Of a DNA stretch of 64,000 nucleotides, positions 60,401 to 64,000 are shown in pieces. The stretch comes from Motacilla alba alba. Taxonomy: Eukaryota; Chordata; Aves; Passeriformes; Motacillidae. The notes beneath the pieces are model-generated. The model did not search any database and was not told the DNA's origin. It saw nothing but the letters and a program-made list of their open reading frames with translations. Each line of letters begins with the position of its first letter. The first letter of the stretch is position 1. A program made the position numbers and the translations under genes. Location of the stretch: assembly GCF_015832195.1 (NCBI RefSeq), contig NC_052033.1:3038001-3102000 (forward strand). The letters are read 5' to 3'.

Positions 60401-62302
60401 TGAATACTGCAACGTGCCTTTTCCAGGGCAAGGAGACCCAGCTCCCTGAGGTTTTCCCTAAAGGATGGGTTCTCCAGCCCTTTGATCACCTTTGTTCTTC
60501 CTCAGCTCACAGCAGTTTTTTTTCCAGCCTCCAGCTTTGTGTCAGGGTTTTCTCAGCCACAACATGAAGCAGATACAATCACCAATTTGGCTAAAAACTA
60601 ACTCAGAAGTTTTTGTATGATTTTGGGTTTTTTTTTTCTGAGATTCAACAGCTTATCATTCAACACACAGCCAGACAAAAACCAAGAGCAGAGCTGCTCT
60701 CTGGCAGCTGTACCAACAGAAAATGTTCATCACAACACACTTTGCAAATCTGAAAGGGAACATCAGCACTGCTCATCCATGGAAGCTGCAAGTCAGACTC
60801 CCACTGGTCTTTGTCAGAGAAGATTAAAATCTTCCACGTCTCTTGAAGAACCAACCTCAACACTTCAAAGAAATAAGTGCCAGGGGGAACAGATACCAAT
60901 TTGACAGAAAACAGGCTCAGAAGAAAGACACAAAGACAGAAAAGTGCTTTGCAGGCACCCCCCAAAGCCACTGGCAGACACACATCACAGAATAAGTGTC
61001 AAAAGCTGGCACTTGTGCAGTCACCACACGCTGGTGGCACAATGTCCTGCATCAGTGTCACTCCACACCCTGTCTGGTCCTGAGCAGCAGCAAACTCACC
61101 CAGGAACCAACAGAGTATGGAAATAAACCAGAAACAGACTTAGCAGAAGGTTTATTTCACAGAGCCCTTCCAAAGCATCTTCAGAAGGGAAAAACCTCTC
61201 AGAATCAACTTCTGGGCTGGCCCGAGGGGCACGAACGATCGGGGCTTTAGACCAGAGACAGTGACCAGGAGTTGGCTGCAAACACGGGAGTTTCACAGCC
61301 CAGGTTTGGTGCCCAGGCAGCGGCCAAGCTGCTCCTGCCCTCCGAGCACAGAAGAAAGTTAAAAATTGCAGAATCACAGAAGAGCCTGGGAAAGGAGCTC
61401 CAAAGATGATCTGGTTCAGCTTTCTGTGGTCCAGAGAGCCCGGCCACGGCTCCGGCCAGCCCTGCCCCGGTACCTGCAAAGCGCTTGTGGCTCTCGTAGT
61501 CCTCCGAGCAGGGCACCTCCATGAACTTGTCCTGCAGATTGTCGCTGCTATGTGCCAGCACCTCGGTGACCCCATCTGCGGGGATTCCTCCCTCGGGGAC
61601 CCCCTCTGCGGGGATCCCATCGCCGGCGATCCCGTCCTGGGTGCGGAGGCGGCTCCAGACCACGAGGCCGCCGCCGGCCGCGGCGGAGAGGAGGAGGAGG
61701 ATCGCTGCCTTCAGCCACGTTCCCCGGGGATCCTGCTGCAATCTGCCCTTCCTGGCGCTGCGGAGGGAGCACAGAACGGGCCCCGTGAGCGGGCAGGGAC
61801 CGCCCTGGCCCATACCGGGGAGCCCCGGGCCGCGGGACCCCGGTTCGGAGCGGAACACGCCCGTTATAAACACACACGGATCCCTCCCGGGCCCGCACCC
61901 CGCGGGATGCCCGGTTCGGAGCGGAACACACGCGTTACAGACACACACGGATCCCTCCCGGGCCCGCACCCCGCGGGATGCCCGGTTTGGAGCAGAACCC
62001 CCGCGTTACAGACACACACGGATCCCTCCCGGGCCCGCACCCCGCGGGATGCCCGGTTCGGAGCACACCACCCGCGTTACAAGCGCTTCCCTCCCGCTCC
62101 CGGGCCCGGCGCTGCCCGCCCGCCTCCCCACGGGAGCCGCAGCGCCACCGGGCCTGGGCGCCACCACCCCGGGACAGCGGGCAGGAGGTGGCGGCCAGGG
62201 CCCCGCGCTGGTACCTGCTGTGCCGGCGGGCCCCGCGGCCCGGCCCGGCCCCGGCCCGGCGCTGTCGGGGCCGCGGGGCAGCGCCCGCCGCTGCGGAGCC
62301 AT
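30345..62302 (-). CDS. OGFOD3: 2-oxoglutarate/iron-dependent oxygenase domain protein 3
   Basis: Nine coding exons: 62302-62215, 61757-61474, 56453-56378, 55780-55738, 52781-52717, 52129-52073, 46818-46665, 40129-40006 and 30481-30345 (with stop). They give about 341 residues; human OGFOD3 has 319. The product should be a single-pass membrane protein: a short N-terminus, one hydrophobic segment in exon 2 (LLLLSAAAGGGLVVW), a stem, EVPCSEDYESH, CTPRKCGRGV and then the prolyl-4-hydroxylase-like oxygenase fold. Iron ligands are His and Asp of HVD in exon 7 and the His of ENLH in exon 9; Arg of GTRFAI should bind 2-oxoglutarate. The substrate is not known to me. Junctions from exon 2 on are GT-AG and in phase. 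Exon 1 ends one base past a codon while exon 2 needs two, so the first junction is out of frame as read. The gene is head-to-head with HEXD. The family call is firm. Confidence 0.93.
30735..31330 (-). mobile_element. older LTR-like element split by a younger LTR
   Basis: Read on the minus strand, 31213-31255 resembles the family A segment with GAGATAAGAATTGTTT, and 30738-30752 resembles its CAGAAGGCTAA end. A TATA-like CTATAAAAG lies near 31085. The solo LTR at 30772-31070 sits inside it. The outer boundaries are approximate and the assignment rests on short matches. Confidence 0.4.
30772..31070 (+). mobile_element. 299-bp solo LTR
   Basis: Starts TGTCAC and ends GTGACA, a perfect 6-bp terminal inverted repeat of the TG...CA type. 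GAAACC flanks it on both sides (30766-30771 and 31071-31076). A TATA-like CTATAAATATTAG lies near 30981. It is antisense to OGFOD3 and starts 290 bp from the last coding exon. The 6-bp duplication suggests an ERVK-like source. Confidence 0.9.
33190..33635 (+). mobile_element. CR1 LINE 3' fragment
   Basis: Recognisable CR1 3' sequence: GCTCAGCCTGGAGAAAAGGA, then TGTTTCACAGAAAGGGTG, GGAATGGCTGCCCGGGGAGG, TTGAAGGTCTCTTCCAACCC and a GATTCTGTGATTCTGTAAATT tail with a partial repeat of the end. It is 5'-truncated and lies in OGFOD3 intron 8, antisense to the gene. Confidence 0.92.
37247..38157 (+). repeat. pair of 39-bp direct repeats 872 bp apart
   Basis: 37247-37285 and 38119-38157 share TTTGCTAA(C/T)AACCAAACTA followed by GGGGATG(T/C)TAAAGATCATC, with about three mismatches. 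No transposon features are evident between them. Confidence 0.85.
40006..40129 (-). CDS. OGFOD3: OGFOD3 exon 8
   Basis: 124 bp between CCCCACAG and GTATGA. It encodes VTYGSFDYTSLLYLS, then KDFGGGRFVF and NRTVEPRAG, a core strand region of the oxygenase fold. It starts in phase 0 and leaves one base for exon 9. Confidence 0.95.
42735..43060 (+). mobile_element. diverged CR1 LINE fragment
   Basis: The segment from GGCTTGTTCAGCTCAGAGAAA through AAAGGCTGGAAAGGGATAAG to CTATAAATATATGGGGGTGG matches the CR1 3' region outline, with later TGCACTGAAGTGCTGGACTAG. It is diverged and lacks a clear tail, so the boundaries are approximate. Confidence 0.65.
44110..44180 (-). mobile_element. short CR1 3' remnant
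   Basis: AGATCTCCAAGATCACTGACTCCAACCCCTG resembles the reverse complement of the CR1 3' end. It is too short to classify further. Confidence 0.4.
44996..45530 (+). mobile_element. LTR-like element, ERVL-type suspected
   Basis: The order TAATATCATAGGGTGGAAGA, GGCAGAGACAGGTTGTTCTTC, TTCATGGGTTTGGGTGATG, AATTGGACAGAAAAGTCC and then AATAAAAACC near 45359 is what I recall of an abundant passerine LTR group. No coding sequence adjoins it. I could not fix a target-site duplication, so both ends are approximate and the class is from memory. Confidence 0.5.
46665..46818 (-). CDS. OGFOD3: OGFOD3 exon 7
   Basis: 154 bp between TTTGCAG and GTGAGG. It encodes DVRQRIQQRIAQVFGIS, KPTFFSRMNST and HDEYWHPHVDK. 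The HVD His and Asp are the first two iron ligands; NST is a possible N-glycosylation site, consistent with a lumenal catalytic domain. Confidence 0.95.
46935..47015. repeat. purine-rich GA tract
   Basis: Almost unbroken A/G for about 80 bp, with GAGAG and GGGAAAAG motifs, about 120 bp from exon 7. Confidence 0.8.
49058..49964 (+). mobile_element. 907-bp solo LTR
   Basis: Begins TGTGATACTC and ends GGATCGTGACA. GGGTG occurs on both sides (49053-49057 and 49965-49969), a 5-bp target-site duplication. AATAAAAA lies near 49644 as a poly(A) signal and a near-palindrome (TCACGATC...GATCGTGA) marks the 3' end. The element lies antisense in OGFOD3 intron 6. No retroviral genes are attached. The open frames inside it are short. 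Confidence 0.85.
52073..52129 (-). CDS. OGFOD3: OGFOD3 exon 6
   Basis: 57 bp between TTTTTCAG and GTAAAG. It encodes YFGDKIKDIFTEEDFALY, matching the human segment, with split Arg codons at both ends. Confidence 0.93.
52717..52781 (-). CDS. OGFOD3: OGFOD3 exon 5
   Basis: 65 bp between CTTTTCCAG and GTAAAA. It encodes ASILDLHSGALSLGKHFVNLY and the first two bases of an Arg codon. It starts in phase 0. Confidence 0.93.
52782..55737 (-). other. OGFOD3: OGFOD3 intron 4
   Basis: A 3.0-kb intron that holds the LTR at 53448-54272. No other exon is apparent. Confidence 0.6.
53448..54272 (+). mobile_element. solo LTR of about 825 bp
   Basis: GATTTG occurs at 53442-53447 and 54273-54278 around a segment that begins TGAGATCC and ends ATAACA. 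If the start is instead TGTGAG at 53446, the duplication is the 4-bp GATT. Internal signals fit an LTR: CCTATAAATA near 54120 and AATAAATTG near 54219. One open frame of 70 codons (53845-54057) lies within it and is not treated as a gene. Confidence 0.7.
55738..55780 (-). CDS. OGFOD3: OGFOD3 exon 4 (43-bp exon)
   Basis: A small exon between TGCCTGCAG and GTGAGC. It completes an Arg codon and encodes IAERGLSLGGSDGG, which matches human VAEKGLSLGGSDGG. It is too short to stand out as an open frame; the phase to both neighbours is exact. Confidence 0.92.
56378..56453 (-). CDS. OGFOD3: OGFOD3 exon 3
   Basis: 76 bp between TGTTGCAG and GTAATT. It encodes CTPRKCGRGVTDAVITREEA and ERIR. It begins with the last two bases of the Gly codon from exon 2 and ends with two bases of an Arg codon. 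Confidence 0.95.
58336..58410 (-). mobile_element. short CR1 3' remnant
   Basis: ATGATAGAACAGTTTGGTGG, then GAAGGGATTTTGGAGATGCTC and CCTGCCCTGGCAGGGAAC follow the reverse complement of the CR1 3' end with substitutions. Confidence 0.55.
60090..60520 (-). mobile_element. CR1 LINE 3' fragment, reverse
   Basis: Read on the minus strand it follows the CR1 3' region. On the plus strand this appears as CAGAATTACAGAAGAGCCTG, CTCCAAAGATGATCTGGTTC, GGGCAGGTTGTTCCAGGGGC and further 5' CR1-like sequence to about 60520. The element's 3' end is at the left. Confidence 0.8.
61360..61444 (-). mobile_element. duplicate of a CR1 3' end beside exon 2
   Basis: About 85 bp nearly identical to 60090-60178, including the flanking AGAAAGTTAAAAATTGCAGAA. 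It ends about 30 bp from the donor of OGFOD3 exon 2 (61474). Confidence 0.8.
61474..61757 (-). CDS. OGFOD3: OGFOD3 exon 2 (membrane anchor and stem)
   Basis: 284 bp between CCTCCGCAG and GTACCG. In the frame that continues into exon 3 it encodes ARKGRLQQDPRGTWLK, a hydrophobic anchor of about 20 residues, then a stem with repeats of the form DGIPAEG, EGGIPADG, and finally FMEVPCSEDYESHKRFAG. The stem repeats are not in the human protein as I recall it. The frame requires two bases from exon 1. Confidence 0.9.
61758..62214 (-). other. OGFOD3: OGFOD3 intron 1
   Basis: 457 bp of CpG-rich sequence, more than half of which is the 71-bp tandem repeat. It could hide an unrecognised small exon that would repair the reading frame, but I saw none. 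Confidence 0.5.
61841..62095. repeat. 71-bp tandem repeat in OGFOD3 intron 1
   Basis: Units start at 61841, 61912, 61983 and 62054, each with CGGTTCGGAGC, a CGTTA core and TCCCTCCCGGGCCCG. The first three are near-identical; the fourth is diverged and partial. The spacing is exactly 71 bp each time. Confidence 0.95.
62215..62302 (-). CDS. OGFOD3: OGFOD3 exon 1 (start)
   Basis: The ATG at 62302 opens MAPQRRALPRGPDSAG, which shares MAPQRR with the human protein. The exon ends GCACAGCAG|GTACCA, a good donor. It carries 29 codons plus one base, whereas exon 2 needs two, so a base may be missing here, or the true junction differs. Confidence 0.75.
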
Positions 62303-62592
62303 CGCGCCTCCTCCGCCTCGAGCGATGCGCTCGGCGCGCCTCGCCCTGGCCCTGCCGGCCTGCCTGACAGGGGAGCGCGCTCTGCTGCCGAGAGCGGGTG
62401 GAAGGATCCAGCGCAGAGCCGGGAGCGGCGGCACCGGGACAGGGGGACAAAGGGACAGCGGGACAACGGCACACCGGGACAGCAGGGCGCGGGCGGGCAG
62501 CGCCGGGACAGCGGGGCAGGGGCAGCGGGGTGCGGCCGGGCGGGGTGTGCAGGGACGCCGTGGCGACAGGCCAAAGCAATCGAGGCCAGAGC
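62303..62592. promoter_or_regulatory. bidirectional CpG-island promoter OGFOD3/HEXD
   Basis: The two start codons lie 290 bp apart and face away from each other. The gap is very GC-rich with many CpG, no TATA box, and several GGGACAGCGG-like repeats. Both 5' UTRs must also fit in this space unless they have upstream exons. The same head-to-head pair exists in human. Confidence 0.75.
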
Positions 62593-62658
62593 ATGTGGCG
62601 GCGCCTGGTGCACCTGGACCTGAAGGGCGCCGCGCCGCGCCCGCAGTACCTGGAGCAG
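62593..62658 (+). CDS. HEXD: HEXD exon 1
   Basis: 22 codons ending CTGGAGCAG|GTGAGG, phase 0. Its donor region is the apparent seed of the minisatellite that follows. Confidence 0.9.
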
Positions 62659-63596
62659 GTGAGGGGTGAACGTGAGGGAGGTGAGGGGTGAGTCTGAGGG
62701 AGGTGAGGGGTGTGCCTGGGCGGGTGAGGGATGAACCTGAGGGAAGTGAGGGGTGTGCCTGGGCGGGTGAAGGGTGAACCTGAGGGAAGTGAGGGGTGTG
62801 CCTGGGGCAGGTGAGGGGTGAACCTGAGGGATGTGAGGGATGAACCTGAGGGAGGTGAGGGATGTGCCTGGGGCGGGTGAAGGGTGAAGCTGAGGGAAGT
62901 GAGGGATGAACCTGAGGGAGGTGAGGGATGTGCCTGGAGCAGGTGAGGGATGTATCTGGCACAATTAAGGGATGTATTGGGCTCAGGCGAGGGGTGAACC
63001 TGGTGTACTGAGGGATGTATCTGGAGCAGGTGAGGGAGGAACCTGGTGTAGGTGAGGGATGTATCTGGCACAATTAAGGGATATATTGGGCTCAGGTGAG
63101 GGGTGCACCTGGTATGGGTGAAGGATGTCCCTGGCACAAGTGAAAGATGTATTGGGCTCAGGTGAGGGATGTACTGGGCTCAGGTGAGGGAGGTACCTGG
63201 TATGGGTGAAGGATTTATTGGGCTCAGGTGAGGGATGCACCTGCTGCAGGGGCACAGGGTGGTGGCACTGCTCACAGCCCAGCTGCATCCCCAGTGTCCC
63301 TTCCCTCCCTCAGCTGCTGCCGCTGCTCCGCACCCTGGGTGCCACCGGGCTGCTGCTGGAATATGAGGACACCTTCCCGTACACGGGGCCCCTGGAGGTG
63401 CTGCAGGCCCCCCACGCCTACAGGTAGCTGTGGGTGCCCCGCAGGCAGCTCTGGGTGCCTGCAGGCTCTGCCCAGCGGGCACTGACGGGGCGGGTCGCTC
63501 TCCCGCAGCCCCGAGGAGCTGCAGGCGCTGCTGAGCTGGGCACGGGCACAGGACCTGGACGTGGTGCCGCTGGTGCAGAGCTTCGGGCACATGGAG
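62593..63596 (+). CDS. HEXD: hexosaminidase D, first three coding exons (partial)
   Basis: Exons 62593-62658, 63314-63423 and 63509-63596, all with GT-AG junctions and exact phases. They give about 88 residues: MWRRLVHLDLKGAAPRPQ, then LLPLLRTLGATGLLLEYEDT and FPYTGPLEVL, then SPEELQALL, DVVPLVQSFGHME. This matches the start of human HEXD, a nucleocytoplasmic glycoside hydrolase family 20 beta-N-acetylhexosaminidase of about 486 residues that prefers galactosaminide substrates. The segment seen is the first strands of the barrel; the catalytic Asp-Glu pair lies in exons beyond the window. Start chosen: ATG at 62593, since LVHLDLKG follows at the expected distance. Human has a few more N-terminal residues. 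The gene is divergent from OGFOD3 and shares its promoter region. Confidence 0.92.
62659..63245 (+). repeat. HEXD: splice-donor-like minisatellite in HEXD intron 1
   Basis: About 27 degenerate units of 21-22 bp, such as GTGAGGGGTGAACCTGAGGG and GTGAGGGATGTGCCTGGGGC. The first unit starts exactly at the exon 1 donor. Units near 62934 and 63020 repeat CTGGAGCAGGTGAGGG, that is, the last nine bases of exon 1 plus the donor. The array fills most of the 655-bp intron. Confidence 0.92.
63314..63423 (+). CDS. HEXD: HEXD exon 2
   Basis: 110 bp between CCCTCCCTCAG and GTAGCT. It encodes LLPLLRTLGATGLLLEYEDT, FPYTGPLEVLQAPHAY and two bases of a Ser codon. Confidence 0.93.
63509..63596 (+). CDS. HEXD: HEXD exon 3
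   Basis: 88 bp between CTCTCCCGCAG and GTGAGC. It completes the Ser codon and encodes PEELQALLSWARAQDLDVVP and LVQSFGHME, ending in phase 0. The intron before it is only 85 bp. Confidence 0.93.
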
Positions 63597-63699
63597 GTGA
63601 GCTGGGCATGCTGGGTGAGAGGGGGAGTGCTGAGCCAGCAGTGCCCAGGGGGACAGCAAGGCTGGGGGGGGGGTCTCAGCGTGCAATAGGAAGAGCATT

Positions 63700-64000
63700 G
63701 GCAGCTGGGCAGGGAGTGATCCTGCCCCTCTGCCCAGCCCTGGTGACATCTGGAGCACTGTGCCCAGTTCTGGGCAGAAGCCATGGCCAGGAAGTGCCAC
63801 TGGGATGTGAGGAAAAACTACTTCCCTGTGCAGTGACCGGGCCCTGAGCAGGTTGTCCAGAGAGGGTGTGGAGTCTCCCTCACTGGGGATATTCCAGAGC
63901 CCTCTGGACACAAGCCTGGCCCTGCTGGAGCAGGGAGGTGGGACCAGATGAGCCACTGTGCTCCCTTCCAGCTTGATCCATTCTGGGATTCTCTGCTGGA
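63700..64000 (+). mobile_element. CR1 LINE 3' fragment in HEXD intron 3
   Basis: GTGACATCTGGAGCACTGTG, TGAGGAAAAACTACTTCCCTG, CTGAGCAGGTTGTCCAGAG, ATATTCCAGAGCCCTCTGGA and TCCCTTCCAGCTTGATCCATTC follow the CR1 3' end. The left boundary is approximate and the element may continue past the window. Confidence 0.85.

Larger units (their letters stand above)
56454..61473 (-). other. OGFOD3: OGFOD3 intron 2
   Basis: A 5.0-kb intron. It contains CR1 pieces at 58336-58410, 60090-60520 and 61360-61444, a 25-bp local duplication at 58502-58552 and several poly(A) runs near 59521, 59817 and 59911. No further exon is apparent. Confidence 0.6.

Noticed and set aside
61406..62669. Overlapping 405- and 382-codon plus-strand frames
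   Set aside because: They run antisense through OGFOD3 exons 1-2 and the 71-bp repeat in CpG-rich DNA; the protein is low-complexity Pro/Arg/Gly.
61935..63137. 400-codon and related minus-strand frames over HEXD intron 1
   Set aside because: They are created by the HEXD minisatellite (Thr-Pro-His-Leu-Pro repeats) joined to GC-rich promoter sequence.
1..64000. tRNA, rRNA, microRNA or snoRNA genes
   Set aside because: I saw no convincing tRNA box A/B pair or known small-RNA sequence; the twin hairpins at 10061-10134 have stems too short for a typical microRNA precursor.

Overview
The window looks like avian nuclear DNA, most likely from a songbird. The evidence is CR1-type LINE 3' ends, several short solo LTRs with target-site duplications, compact introns, GC-rich minisatellites beside CpG islands, and three vertebrate genes in the order and orientation I know from human 17q25.3 (UTS2R >, < OGFOD3, HEXD >). 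The species call is inference; the genes and repeats are read from the sequence.

Layout. Positions 1-10.6 kb hold no gene I can support; they carry two solo LTRs of one family (1267-1684 and 4342-4738), a CR1 3' end and simple repeats. A GC-rich minisatellite (about 10.93-11.81 kb) leads into the single-exon receptor gene UTS2R (12056-13159, +). From 14.2 to 29.3 kb the DNA is intergenic, with a third LTR of the same family in reverse (19905-20308), an AT-rich block at 16.1-16.6 kb and a 42-bp minisatellite at 17.1-17.5 kb.

From 62.3 kb back to 30.3 kb lies OGFOD3 on the minus strand, reconstructed here as nine coding exons. They encode a short N-terminus, one membrane anchor, a repeat-bearing stem and a 2-oxoglutarate/Fe(II) dioxygenase domain with its HxD...H and Arg residues. 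All junctions from exon 2 onward are GT-AG and in phase; the exon 1 to exon 2 junction is one base out of frame. Its introns hold more LTRs (30772-31070, about 45.0-45.5 kb, 49058-49964, 53448-54272) and CR1 fragments. Four of the LTR calls in the window carry 6-bp, and one a 5-bp, flanking duplication that I could read; a sixth (53448-54272) has a 6-bp duplication with an ambiguous boundary.

HEXD starts 290 bp from OGFOD3 on the opposite strand, so the two appear to share a bidirectional CpG-island promoter. Its first three coding exons are present; the rest lies beyond the window. HEXD intron 1 is filled by a minisatellite that begins at the exon 1 splice donor and repeats a donor-like motif many times.

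I found no new multi-gene system. The three genes act in different processes (urotensin signalling, a membrane-bound oxygenase, a hexosaminidase) and are linked here only by position. The more unusual signals are the splice-donor minisatellite, the nested LTRs, twin hairpins upstream of UTS2R, a possible 67-bp intron just after the UTS2R stop, and the OGFOD3 frame discrepancy.
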